DNA of 64,000 nucleotides, from NCBI RefSeq assembly GCF_001742165.1, contig NZ_CP016444.1, positions 310,001 to 374,000 on the forward strand, written 5' to 3'. The stretch is from Burkholderia stabilis. Lineage in GTDB: Bacteria > Pseudomonadota > Gammaproteobacteria > Burkholderiales > Burkholderiaceae. Under the pieces are notes generated by a model, which worked only from the letters and a program-made list of their open reading frames with translations, had not been told where the DNA came from and searched no databases. The position numbers and the translations under genes were made by a program. The stretch's first letter is position 1. Each line of letters opens with the position of its first letter. This document shows, piece after piece, positions 45,864-54,401 of this stretch.

Positions 45864-46511
45864 ATGCATACGTCCGGATCGCTCTACGGATTTCTCGTCA
45901 TCGGCGGCATGCTCGCGGTGACGCCAGGGCCGAACATGGTCTACGTGATGTCGCGCTCGATCGCGCAGGGGCGCACGGCCGGGCTCATTTCGCTGGCCGG
46001 CGTGATGATCGGCTACCTGTTCTACATGTTCGGCGCGGCGTTCGGCATCACGACGCTGTTCATGAGCGTGCCCTACGCGGGCAGCGTGCTGGGCGCGGTC
46101 GGCGCGGCCTACCTGCTGTACCTGGCGTGGCAGGCGGTCAGGCCCGGCGGGCGCTCGCCGCTCGAGGTGCAGGCGCTGCCGAACGAACAGCCGCTGCGGC
46201 TGCTTGCGATGGGTGCGACGACGAGCGTGCTGAACCCGAAGCTCGCGATGCTGTTCGTGTCGCTGCTGCCGCAGTTCATCGATTACCAGAACGGCAGCGT
46301 GTTCGGCCAGTCGCTGTTTCTCGGCTCGCTGCTGATCGCCGCGTTCGCTTGCGCCAACGGCACGGTGGCGATCTGTTCGAGCAGCATCGCGAAATTCCTG
46401 CACGGGCGGCCCACGCTGCTGCTCGCGCAACGCTGGGCGATGGGCATCGTGCTCGGCAGCCTCGGCGTGCAGATGGTGGTGGAGGCATCGAAGATGGCGA
46501 GCGTCGCGTGA
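45864..46511 (+). CDS. LysE-family amino acid exporter
   Basis: 215 residues with about six membrane segments. It begins MHTSGSLYGFLVIGGMLAVT, with the family signature TPGPNMVYVMSRSIAQGR and the SVLNPKLAMLFVSLLPQF segment. ATG 45864 is chosen because the next in-frame upstream ATG (45822) gives a hydrophilic lead; either is possible. RhtB/LysE proteins export homoserine, threonine, lysine and similar. Divergent LysR control is inferred. It ends in a strong terminator. Confidence 0.9.
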   Translation: MHTSGSLYGFLVIGGMLAVTPGPNMVYVMSRSIAQGRTAGLISLAGVMIGYLFYMFGAAFGITTLFMSVPYAGSVLGAVGAAYLLYLAWQAVRPGGRSPLEVQALPNEQPLRLLAMGATTSVLNPKLAMLFVSLLPQFIDYQNGSVFGQSLFLGSLLIAAFACANGTVAICSSSIAKFLHGRPTLLLAQRWAMGIVLGSLGVQMVVEASKMASVA

Positions 46512-46540
46512 CGGCGGCAAACGCACGCTTCAAATGAAAC

Positions 46541-46569
46541 CGGCCAGCCGGCGACAAGCCGGCTGGCCG
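46541..46569. terminator. bidirectional terminator
   Basis: A perfect 12-bp stem, CGGCCAGCCGGC with GCCGGCTGGCCG, around GACAA. It lies 30 nt after the LysE stop and 51 nt from the APC permease stop (convergent genes), so it serves both. Confidence 0.8.
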
Positions 46570-46619
46570 CGATGCATATGCAGCGTCGAAGTCTTGAAGC
46601 CTTCGCCGATGCCGCGCGA

Positions 46620-48068
46620 TCACTTCGTCTGCAGCTCGGCCTCCAGCTCGCGCAAGCGCTCCGGAAACCGGATGCGCAGCAACACGAACCACCCGAGCCC
46701 GATCGCCAGCAGCGCGACGAACACATAAGGCAGCCACGCATAGACGCCGTCCGGCACCGGATACACGCTGCCGATGAGCGGAATCGCGAGCAGCACGACC
46801 GCGACGACACTGATCGCCACGTGCCGCGTCCGGAGCTTGCGCTGCCGGCGCAGGTAAAGCGGCGCACCGATCGCCACCAGCACGTAGGCGAGCAGCCAGC
46901 CATACGTCGCGATCGAGCTGAGATAGCCGTACGAGTCGAGCAGCGCCGTGCCGCGCGCGGTGAACACCAGCGCGGTAACCAGCGCCAGCGCCGCGATCAG
47001 CGCAACCGCGACGTGCGGCGTCGCGTTCCGCTCGTGTGCGCGCCCGGTCGACGCATGCAGCACGCCCTGCCGCCCGAACGTATAGACGATGCGCGCCGCC
47101 GCATTGATCGACGAGAAGAACGCCGCGAAGAAACTCAACGCCACGCCCGCGTCGATCAGCACGCCGACCCACCCGGCCCCCAGCCGATGCGCGAGCACCG
47201 CGAGCGGGCCGTCGACCCGATCGAGCGGCGGCGTCTGCCCGTGGAACGCGCTCACCATCCCGTACGCGCCGATCACGAACAGGATCGCGGGCCCGACGAC
47301 GCTGATCAGCACCGCGCGCGGAATCGCGCGGAACGGGTCGCGCGCCTCGGCCCCGAGCACGGTCGCGCTCTCGAACCCCGTGAAGCTGAAGAACGCGAGC
47401 ACCATGCCGAGCTGAAGCTGCGTCGGCTTCACGCCTTCGAGCGTCAGTTGCGCGCGATCGACCGGATGCCCGCCGAACGCGATCGTCGCGATCACGACGA
47501 TGGCGATCAGCAGCAGCGTCGCAAGCTCGACGAACAGCGTGAAGCGCGTGGACAGCCGGATGTCGCGAAACGCGATATACCACGCGGCGAACGCGGTCAC
47601 GATCGTGAGGCCGAGCACCGTGCCGACCGGCGTCGCGCCGCCGAGCAGCCCCGTTTCGCGGCCGAGCACGAGAAACGTGTTGATCGTTCCCTGCAGGATG
47701 CCGGCCGCGGCCACCGCATAAGCGATCAGCAGCGACCAGCCGCAGATGGCGCCCCAGATCGGCCCGATGCCGGCCGACACGTACGCGTACAGCGCGCCCG
47801 GCGATGCCGCATCCCGCGCGAACACCGAAATGCTCCACGACGAGAACAGCAGCGCGACGATCGCGAACAGGTACGCGAGCCACGTGCCGTTGCCGGCCGT
47901 CGCGAATACGGCGGGGATCAGCACGCCGATCCCGCCCGACACGCCGACGAGGCCGATCGACTGCGCGATCAGCTCGGGCAGGCTCAGGTAGTTGCGCCGC
48001 AGGCCGCCTGCCTGCGCTGCGCCGTCCGGCACAGGCAGCGCCTGTGCGGGGGTTGCTGGATGACTCAT
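46620..48068 (-). CDS. APC-family amino acid/amine permease
   Basis: 482 residues with 12 predicted membrane segments. Typical APC features are SIGLVGVSGGIGVLIPAVFA at segment 1, SPGALYAYVSAGIGPIWGAI at segment 3 and FFSFTGFESATVLGAEARDP in the segment 6/7 region (a conserved F-x-GFE box). It takes up amino acids or amines by H+ symport or exchange. It lies downstream of sfnB on the same strand, with 137 bp between, so co-expression with the sulfur genes is possible but uncertain. Confidence 0.88.
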   Translation of the reverse strand: MSHPATPAQALPVPDGAAQAGGLRRNYLSLPELIAQSIGLVGVSGGIGVLIPAVFATAGNGTWLAYLFAIVALLFSSWSISVFARDAASPGALYAYVSAGIGPIWGAICGWSLLIAYAVAAAGILQGTINTFLVLGRETGLLGGATPVGTVLGLTIVTAFAAWYIAFRDIRLSTRFTLFVELATLLLIAIVVIATIAFGGHPVDRAQLTLEGVKPTQLQLGMVLAFFSFTGFESATVLGAEARDPFRAIPRAVLISVVGPAILFVIGAYGMVSAFHGQTPPLDRVDGPLAVLAHRLGAGWVGVLIDAGVALSFFAAFFSSINAAARIVYTFGRQGVLHASTGRAHERNATPHVAVALIAALALVTALVFTARGTALLDSYGYLSSIATYGWLLAYVLVAIGAPLYLRRQRKLRTRHVAISVVAVVLLAIPLIGSVYPVPDGVYAWLPYVFVALLAIGLGWFVLLRIRFPERLRELEAELQTK

Positions 48069-48205
48069 CGATCGACCTCGTCAGGAATGAAGCGGTGCGC
48101 CGCGTCGGCGGCATCGGTTGCCGCCGCGGCCGCGCGAAAGGGTGCCGTCATGCGTGCCGGAAAATCCGGCCCCGCGCGCGAGCAACGTGTCGCGCAGCAT
48201 GCCGG

Positions 48206-49435
48206 TCAGTTCCAGGAATGGCGCGCGGGTTTCACGCCGTTGAGGTAGTAGTTGCCGATCGCGTGGTACTTCCAGCGCACGGGGTCGTGCAGCGTGTGCA
48301 CGCGCGCGTTGCGCCAGTGGCGATCGAAGTTGTATTTCGCGAGCGTCGACTTGCTGCCGCCGAGTTCGAACAGCTTGCTCGCGGCGAGCAGCGACACTTC
48401 CGTCGTCGCGATCTTCGCCTCGCCGACCGCGATCGCGGCCTGCGCGACCGTTTCCTCGCGCGGCTCGCACTTCGCCGCGTCGACGAAGCGACCCGAACGC
48501 GCGAGCAACGCTTCGGCCGCGTGCACGCGGTATGCGATGTCGCCGATCTGCGCGACGGTCAACGGGTCGTCGCTCGCGCGCTCGACGCCGCTGTCGATCC
48601 ACGGGCGTGCATGCTGCTGCACGAACGCGATCGTGTCCTGCAACGCGGCGCGCGCGATGCCGAGGTCGATCGCGGCGGTCGTGATCTGCGCGAACGGGCC
48701 TGCGAAGGTCGGGCGGTCGTATGAGCGTTGCGTATGGAAGATCTCGAACGGGCTCACGCGAACGTTCTCGACGATCACCGTGCCGCTCGCGGTCGTGCGC
48801 TGGCCGAAGCCGCTCCAGTCGTCGACGACCGTCACCCCCGGCGCGCCCTGCCGCACGAAGGCGAGCACCGCCTGATCCGACTCGTCGAGCGCGAGCACCG
48901 GAATCCAGTGCGCGAACAGCGTGCCGGTCGAATAGAACTTGCGGCCGTTCAGCACGAACGCGTCGCCGTCGCGGCGCACGCGCGTCTGGATGTCGAGCAC
49001 GTTCTTGCCGCCGGCCTCGGAGAACGCATTGCCGTAGCGCGTGCCCTTCAGCACGAGATCGAAGAAGAAGCGTTTCTGCGCGTCGCTGCCTTCGAGGCGA
49101 ATATCCTCGATCAGGCAGTAGTGGTTCTGCGGAATCTGGCCGAGCGACGGGTCGGCCTGCGACACGATCGCGATCACTTCCGCGAGCGTCACGCTCGACA
49201 CCTCCGCGCCGCCGTATTCGCGCGGGACGGTAATGCCCCACAGGCCGCTCGACGAAAACAGCTCGATCTCGTCGAACGGCAGTTTCCGTTCGCGGTCGCG
49301 CAGCGCGGCATGCTCCTCGAGCCGTGCGGCGACCTGATGCGCGACGTCGATCGCTTCGGCATCGGAGCCGATGACGGGAACATGATTCGAATCTGCCTGC
49401 CGTGATGCGCCTGCTTCGATGATTTCCGTAGACAT
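48206..49435 (-). CDS. sfnB: SfnB-type acyl-CoA-dehydrogenase-like flavoprotein
   Basis: 409 residues, acyl-CoA dehydrogenase fold as in SfnB/DszC-like monooxygenases. It has SSGLWGITVPREYGGAEVSS at the N-terminal domain, QIPQNHYCLIEDI, the flavin segment GNAFSEAGGKNV and the C-terminal NFDRHWRNARVHTLHDPVRW, which is diagnostic for this subfamily. The start MSTEIIEAG at 49435 is chosen; a longer frame lacks a ribosome site. It acts in sulfone or sulfonate sulfur acquisition with SfnG and MsuE upstream. Confidence 0.88.
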   Translation of the reverse strand: MSTEIIEAGASRQADSNHVPVIGSDAEAIDVAHQVAARLEEHAALRDRERKLPFDEIELFSSSGLWGITVPREYGGAEVSSVTLAEVIAIVSQADPSLGQIPQNHYCLIEDIRLEGSDAQKRFFFDLVLKGTRYGNAFSEAGGKNVLDIQTRVRRDGDAFVLNGRKFYSTGTLFAHWIPVLALDESDQAVLAFVRQGAPGVTVVDDWSGFGQRTTASGTVIVENVRVSPFEIFHTQRSYDRPTFAGPFAQITTAAIDLGIARAALQDTIAFVQQHARPWIDSGVERASDDPLTVAQIGDIAYRVHAAEALLARSGRFVDAAKCEPREETVAQAAIAVGEAKIATTEVSLLAASKLFELGGSKSTLAKYNFDRHWRNARVHTLHDPVRWKYHAIGNYYLNGVKPARHSWN

Positions 49436-49577
49436 AGAATTTCCGGCAAAACCCATGAACCGATCGACGGCGCCGTGAAAGCCTCCGTCGATCTCCTGTT
49501 TCGATATCCGAAGAAACGTCGGACCGGGACAACCGGCGACGGCCCGTCGCCAGCCCCCTTTTTTCAATCGGCCCGCG

Positions 49578-50681
49578 TCACGCGGCCACCGCCTGCCGTT
49601 GCGCTTCGAGTTCGCGCACGAGCGGCAGCACGCGCTGGCCGAAGTACTCGACTTCCTCGATGAAATGCAGGAACCCGGCCAGCACGAGATCGACGCCGAT
49701 CGCCTTCAGCGCGACGATCCGCTCGGCAATCTGTTGCGGCGTGCCGATCAGGTTCGTGCGGAAGCCGTCGTTGTATTGCACGAGATCCTCGAACGTCGAT
49801 TTCGCCCAGTTGCCCTCGCCTTCCGGCGACGCCTTGCCCGCCTCCTTCACCGCATCGCCGAATGCATGCACGGCTTCGACGTGCGCGTGCCGGATGATGT
49901 CGTCGAGCACGGCGCGCGCCTCTTCCTCGGTGTCGCGCGCAATCACGAACGCGTTGACGCCGATCCGCACGCGGTGGTTGTTCGCGGCCGCCTTCGCGCG
50001 GATGTCGTCGATCTGCGCCTTCAGGTTCTCCGGCGTATTGCCGTTCGTGAAATACCAGTCCGACACGCTCGCCGCGTTGTCGCGCGCCGCGCGCGAGCTG
50101 CCGCCCTGGAAGATCTCCGGATGCGGCTTCTGTACGGGTTTCGGGCTCAGCGTGTAGTCGTTGAAGCGGTAGAAATCGCCCTTGAACGTGAAGTTGTCCT
50201 GCGTCCAGATGCCCTTCAGCGCCTGGATGAATTCCTTCGAGCGCCGGTAGCGCTCGTCGTGTTCGAGCCACGGCTCGCCGATCGCGGTGAATTCGCCCTT
50301 GAACCAGCCGCTCACCACGTTGATCGCGATGCGCCCGTTCGAGATGTGGTCGATCGTTGCGAGCTGCTTCGCGACCACGGCCGGATGCCACGGCCCCGGC
50401 AGGATCGCGGCGAGCACCTTGAGCTTGGTCGTCGCGTGCAGCAGCGCCTGGCTGAACGACACCGACTCGTGCTGGTATTCGGCGCCGTAGCCGGCCGTGA
50501 AGCGGATCTGGCTCAGCGCATAGTCGAAGCCGGCCGCCTCGGCCGTGCGCGCGAGCTGCTGGTTGTATTCGAGGCTCCAGTCGGTGCGCTGCTCGATCGT
50601 GCTGACGACGAGGCCGCCGCTGACGTTCGGCACCCAGTACGCGAATTTGACGCCGTCGTCGGAAGAATCGGTATGGCTCAT
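49578..50681 (-). CDS. sfnG: FMNH2-dependent dimethyl sulfone monooxygenase
   Basis: 367 residues, bacterial-luciferase-like TIM barrel. It starts with KFAYWVPNVSGGLVVSTIEQ, the SfnG signature, followed by SQIRFTAGYGAEYQHESVSF, AINVVSGWFKGEF and GGSSRAARDNA, all characteristic of this group rather than of SsuD. It converts dimethyl sulfone to methanesulfinate and formaldehyde using FMNH2. It lies between msuE and sfnB on the minus strand (gaps 35 and 142 bp) behind the sigma-54 promoter. Confidence 0.93.
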   Translation of the reverse strand: MSHTDSSDDGVKFAYWVPNVSGGLVVSTIEQRTDWSLEYNQQLARTAEAAGFDYALSQIRFTAGYGAEYQHESVSFSQALLHATTKLKVLAAILPGPWHPAVVAKQLATIDHISNGRIAINVVSGWFKGEFTAIGEPWLEHDERYRRSKEFIQALKGIWTQDNFTFKGDFYRFNDYTLSPKPVQKPHPEIFQGGSSRAARDNAASVSDWYFTNGNTPENLKAQIDDIRAKAAANNHRVRIGVNAFVIARDTEEEARAVLDDIIRHAHVEAVHAFGDAVKEAGKASPEGEGNWAKSTFEDLVQYNDGFRTNLIGTPQQIAERIVALKAIGVDLVLAGFLHFIEEVEYFGQRVLPLVRELEAQRQAVAA

Positions 50682-50716
50682 GAGAGTGTCCTGGTCGAAG
50701 GGGAAACGGAAGCGAC

Positions 50717-51277
50717 CTACGCGGCCGCGGCGGAAAGCGCATGCAGGCGCAGTTGCGGCACCGCGCGCTCCACGGCCAGCGCGATGCGCGCGCGCAGCGC
50801 CGGATTCGCGATTTCGTAGCGGTCGAAATCGCCTTCGGACGCATACACGCCGATCGGCAGCGTGCGCGCCTGGAAGAAGCTGAAAAGCGGGCGGAGCTGG
50901 TGGTCGATCACCAGCGCATGACGTTCGCTGCCGCCGGTGGCGGCGAGCAGCACGGGCACGTCGACGAGCGCTTCGTGATGCACGAGATCGAACAGGTGCT
51001 TGAAAATGCCCGTATACGACGCGCGATACACGGGGCTCGCGACGACGAGCGCATCGGCCGTCTCGATCGCGCGAATCTGCGCGTCGAGATCGGCCGGGAC
51101 TTGCGCGCGCGTCAGCGCGCCGGCCAGCCGGCTGCCGATCTCGCCGAGTTCGATCAGCCGCGCATCGATCGGCAGCGCGGCGCCGAGCGCCGTGACGATC
51201 GCGTCGGTCAGCGCCAGCGTGCGTGACGGCCGTTGCAGGCCGCCCGAGATCGCGACCACGTTGAGGGTATGACTCAT
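50717..51277 (-). CDS. msuE: NADH:FMN oxidoreductase of the sulfonate/sulfone pathway
   Basis: 186 residues, NADPH_dep_FMN_red flavodoxin-like fold. It begins MSHTLNVVAISGGLQRPSRT with the FMN phosphate loop, then VVASPVYRASYTGIFKHLFD and LLAATGGSERHALVIDHQLR, which are typical for MsuE/SsuE. It supplies FMNH2 to SfnG. In-frame ATGs at 51286 and 51292 are alternatives; 51277 gives the family's usual length. First gene of the sfn operon, 56 nt from a consensus sigma-54 promoter. Confidence 0.92.
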   Translation of the reverse strand: MSHTLNVVAISGGLQRPSRTLALTDAIVTALGAALPIDARLIELGEIGSRLAGALTRAQVPADLDAQIRAIETADALVVASPVYRASYTGIFKHLFDLVHHEALVDVPVLLAATGGSERHALVIDHQLRPLFSFFQARTLPIGVYASEGDFDRYEIANPALRARIALAVERAVPQLRLHALSAAAA

Positions 51278-51332
51278 CGATTGCATTCCCATTGTCGAAT
51301 CGGGCGCCGATGCACCCGTCACGTCATGGGTC

Positions 51333-51348
51333 AGCAAGGAGCGTGCCA
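51333..51348 (-). promoter_or_regulatory. sigma-54 (-24/-12) promoter of the sfn operon
   Basis: On the minus strand the sequence reads TGGCACGCTCCTTGCT, a perfect match to TGGCACG-N4-TTGCW. It lies about 56 nt before the msuE start, leaving a short leader. Such promoters need an enhancer-binding activator; SfnR is encoded just 1.7 kb away at 53084. Confidence 0.85.
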
Positions 51349-51854
51349 TTTCACCGATGCCAGCGAAAGACGATCGTCTGCATGACGAAATGCATCGCAA
51401 TCGGCGGCCTGTCGCCGCGTATTCGCCGATCGCCGCACATTGATAAGCGTGCCAGGTGCCGTCTCACAACCATATTCCGCAGCGAGATGAACTTCGGGAA
51501 ACAACCGTGCTGATTCGCTGCTGCCTGATCAGCAGCGTTGCGTATGTCGACCGCGCACTTCCGTTTCAACGCGGATTTCGCAACATGTGCGGCGCCGGTA
51601 CGCCGCAATCCCGTGATGCCGAAGCACGTGATGCCATGCAGCAACGCCGAAGCTGCTGCTTCATCGGCATCTGCACGCCGCACGTCGCTTCACCGGACAG
51701 CGTCGCGTTGCACGACTGCCTCCAGCGCAGCAATCCGGCATTGGTTATCAGAAATCGATGTTTCCCGCGTTGCGCAAAACGTTGAACACTCTGCTGATCA
51801 CGCAGCACCCGGCCAGCCACGTCCATCGTGCTGCAACCCGACGCCTTCACCGCC
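51349..51854. other. control region between the two sfn units
   Basis: About 500 bp without a convincing gene. It is lower in GC than the flanks and separates the minus-strand msuE-sfnG-sfnB operon from the plus-strand sfnB-like/sfnR pair. It should hold upstream activating sites for SfnR and the plus-strand promoter. I found no second TGGCAC-N5-TTGC motif on the plus strand. Confidence 0.55.
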
Positions 51855-53087
51855 ATGACACTCATTTCCGTATCGCCACGCACCGCCGACCTGCACGTCG
51901 TCGCGCCGTCCCGCGACGAGCCGGCCCCCGCCGATGCCCGGCAAACGGCCGAACGCCTCGCGGCCGGTTTCGCACGCACGGCGGCCGAACGCGACCTGCA
52001 GGGCGGCACGCCGAAGGCCGAGCGCGACCTGCTGCGCGAAAGTGGCCTGCTCGCGCTGAGCATTCCGGCCGCGTATGGCGGCCTCGGCGCAAGCTGGCAC
52101 ACGACGCTCGACGTCGTCCGCGTGCTCGCGGCGGCCGACAGTTCGCTCGCGCACGTGTTCGGCTTCCATCACCTGATGCTCGCGACCGTGCGGCTGTTCG
52201 GCGCGCCCGCGCAGTGGGAATCGTGGTTCGAGCGCACCGCGCGCCAGCACTGGTTCTGGGGTAACGCGCTGAACCCGCTCGACGAGCGCACGGTCAGCCG
52301 CTCGCGCGGCGCGTGGCGCGAATTCAGCGGGCAGAAAAGCTTCTGTTCGGGCGCGCTCGATTCGCAGATGCTGATCGCATCCGCCCACGACGCCGACACG
52401 CGCGCGTTCCTGATCGCAGCCGTGCCGACCCAGCGCAGCGGCATCTCGATCGCCGACGACTGGAACAACATCGGCCAGCGGCAGACCGACAGCGGCACGG
52501 TCACGTTCGAGAAAGTGCGCGTCGAGGATCACGAGCTGCTGACGGACCCCGGCCCGCTGTCCACGCCGTTCGCTTGCCTGCGCCCGCTCGTCGCGCAGCT
52601 CGTGCTGACCAACGTGTATCTCGGCATCGCCGAAGCCGCGTTCAACGACGCACGGCACTACACGCTGCACGAGGCCCGACCGTGGCCCGGCGCGCAGGTC
52701 GCGAGCACCGGCGACGATCCGTACATCCTCGGGCAGTACGGCGAATTCTGGATCGGGCTCGAAGCCGCGCGCGTGCTCGCCGATCGCGCGGCGGATCGGC
52801 TCGACGCCGCGTGGGCGCGCGACTCGGCGCTCACGCATGCGGAGCGCGGCCAGGTCGCGCTCGCCACCGCCAGTGCGAAGGTGTCGGCCGCGCGCACCGG
52901 GCTCGATCTCTGCACGCGCATGTTCGACGTCGCCGGCGCGCGCGCCACGCATGGCGCGCTGCGGCTCGACCGGCACTGGCGCAACCTGCGCACCCATACG
53001 CTCCACGACCCGCTCGCGTACAAGATCCGCGAGATCGGCGAATGGGCGCTCAAGCGAACCTGGCCGACGCCCGGCTTTTATTCATGA
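51855..53087 (+). CDS. second SfnB-like acyl-CoA-dehydrogenase-type flavoprotein
   Basis: 410 residues with the same architecture as 48206-49435: [48 protein letters not shown] and the diagnostic [20 protein letters not shown] near the C-terminus. The start is [11 protein letters not shown] at 51855; an ATG nine codons upstream is also possible. The stop overlaps the sfnR start (ATGA). It resembles DszC/DBT monooxygenase-like desulfurisation enzymes, so a monooxygenase role on an organosulfur compound is plausible. Confidence 0.85.
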   Translation: MTLISVSPRTADLHVVAPSRDEPAPADARQTAERLAAGFARTAAERDLQGGTPKAERDLLRESGLLALSIPAAYGGLGASWHTTLDVVRVLAAADSSLAHVFGFHHLMLATVRLFGAPAQWESWFERTARQHWFWGNALNPLDERTVSRSRGAWREFSGQKSFCSGALDSQMLIASAHDADTRAFLIAAVPTQRSGISIADDWNNIGQRQTDSGTVTFEKVRVEDHELLTDPGPLSTPFACLRPLVAQLVLTNVYLGIAEAAFNDARHYTLHEARPWPGAQVASTGDDPYILGQYGEFWIGLEAARVLADRAADRLDAAWARDSALTHAERGQVALATASAKVSAARTGLDLCTRMFDVAGARATHGALRLDRHWRNLRTHTLHDPLAYKIREIGEWALKRTWPTPGFYS

Positions 53088-54172
53088 ACCGTTCCCCTTC
53101 CGACACCTGGCCCGACACCGCGCCCGTCCTCACGCTGCCCGACCGCCCCGCGCTCGCGGCGTCGATCCGCGCGCGCGCGCAGGTGTTCGTCGATCCGCGC
53201 TCGGTCGCACTGCTCGAACGGATTCGCCTCGTCGCGCCGAGCGATGCGAACGTGCTGATCGTCGGCGAGACGGGCACCGGCAAGGAACTGATCGCGCGCC
53301 ACGTGCACAGCCTCAGCCGGCGCAACAACGGGCCGTTCGTCGCCGTGAACTGCGGCGCATTCTCCGAAACGCTGGTCGAGAGCGAACTGTTCGGCCACGA
53401 GAAAGGCGCGTTTACGGGCGCGTTCAGCGCGAAGCCGGGCTGGTTCGAAGCCGCGAACGGCGGCACGCTGTTTCTCGACGAGATCGGCGACCTGCCGCTG
53501 TCGATGCAGGTGAAGCTGCTGCGCGTGCTGCAGGAACGTGAAGTGGTGCGGCTCGGTTCGCGCGCGGGCATCCCGATCGACGTGCGCGTGGTCGCGGCGA
53601 CCAACGTCGACCTGCAGCAGGCGGTCGCGACCGGGCAGTTTCGCGGCGACCTGTTCTACCGGCTCAACGTCGTGCAGCTCGCGGTGCCGACGCTGCGCGA
53701 GCGGCCGGGCGACATCCTGCCGCTCGCGCGCCACTTCTTCGACGATTACCGCAGCCGCCTCGGCTACGGGCCGCGCAGCATCGATCCGCGCGCCGAGCGC
53801 CGGCTCGAAGCGCACGGCTGGCCCGGCAACATTCGCGAGCTGGAGAACGTGATTCATCATGCGCTGCTCGTAAGCCGCCACGATGCGCTGCAGGACACCG
53901 ACCTGCACATTTCGTCGCCGAGCCTGCCGGCCGCCGCCGCGCCCGCGCCGGATGCGCCCGCCGGCGCGCAGGACGCGCTCGAACGCGCGCTGCGCGACCT
54001 GTTCGACGACGGGCACGGCAACCTGTTCGAGCGCATCGAGGACACCGTGATGCGCGTCGCGTTCGAGTTCAGCCACCGCAACCAGATCCAGGCGGCGCGG
54101 CTGCTCGGCATCAGCCGCAACGTGCTGCGCGCGCGGCTGATTCGCGCGAAGGAGATCGCCGCGGCGAAGTAG
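53084..54172 (+). CDS. sfnR: sigma-54-dependent enhancer-binding activator
   Basis: 362 residues, an AAA+ activator without an N-terminal sensory domain, as in SfnR. It has Walker A GETGTGKE, the sigma-54-contact loop GAFTGA, Walker [14 protein letters not shown] and the R-finger region [13 protein letters not shown]. The C-terminal Fis-type helix-turn-helix is [20 protein letters not shown]. It overlaps the upstream sfnB-like stop by 4 bp. It should activate the sigma-54 promoter at 51333, probably under sulfur limitation; longer read-through frames upstream are artefacts. Confidence 0.93.
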   Translation: MNRSPSDTWPDTAPVLTLPDRPALAASIRARAQVFVDPRSVALLERIRLVAPSDANVLIVGETGTGKELIARHVHSLSRRNNGPFVAVNCGAFSETLVESELFGHEKGAFTGAFSAKPGWFEAANGGTLFLDEIGDLPLSMQVKLLRVLQEREVVRLGSRAGIPIDVRVVAATNVDLQQAVATGQFRGDLFYRLNVVQLAVPTLRERPGDILPLARHFFDDYRSRLGYGPRSIDPRAERRLEAHGWPGNIRELENVIHHALLVSRHDALQDTDLHISSPSLPAAAAPAPDAPAGAQDALERALRDLFDDGHGNLFERIEDTVMRVAFEFSHRNQIQAARLLGISRNVLRARLIRAKEIAAAK

Positions 54173-54178
54173 CGGCAT

Positions 54179-54200
54179 CCGGGGCGGGCCATCGCCCCGG
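54179..54200 (+). terminator. terminator after sfnR
   Basis: CCGGGGCG and CGCCCCGG form a perfect 8-bp stem around GGCCAT, 6 nt after the sfnR stop. Confidence 0.6.
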
Positions 54201-54401
54201 CACGGCACGATCGCGCCCGCGATCCGTGCAGCGACGTCCCGACCTGATGTATCGTGGCGCGAAGCGCGCCTCTCTCCGCATGCGGCCGGCAATACCGGCC
54301 CCGCCCGCGACGGCGCACCCGCACGATCATCCGTCACACGAAAGCCGGCCGGCGCCCGCGCGCGCCCGGTGCACCCCGTTCACCCGTCAGGAATCGTCGT
54401 C

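Noticed and set aside
46572..48248. A 558-codon plus-strand frame opposite the APC permease
   Set aside because: Composition is Arg/Gln/His-rich shadow sequence; the permease on the other strand has clear membrane segments.
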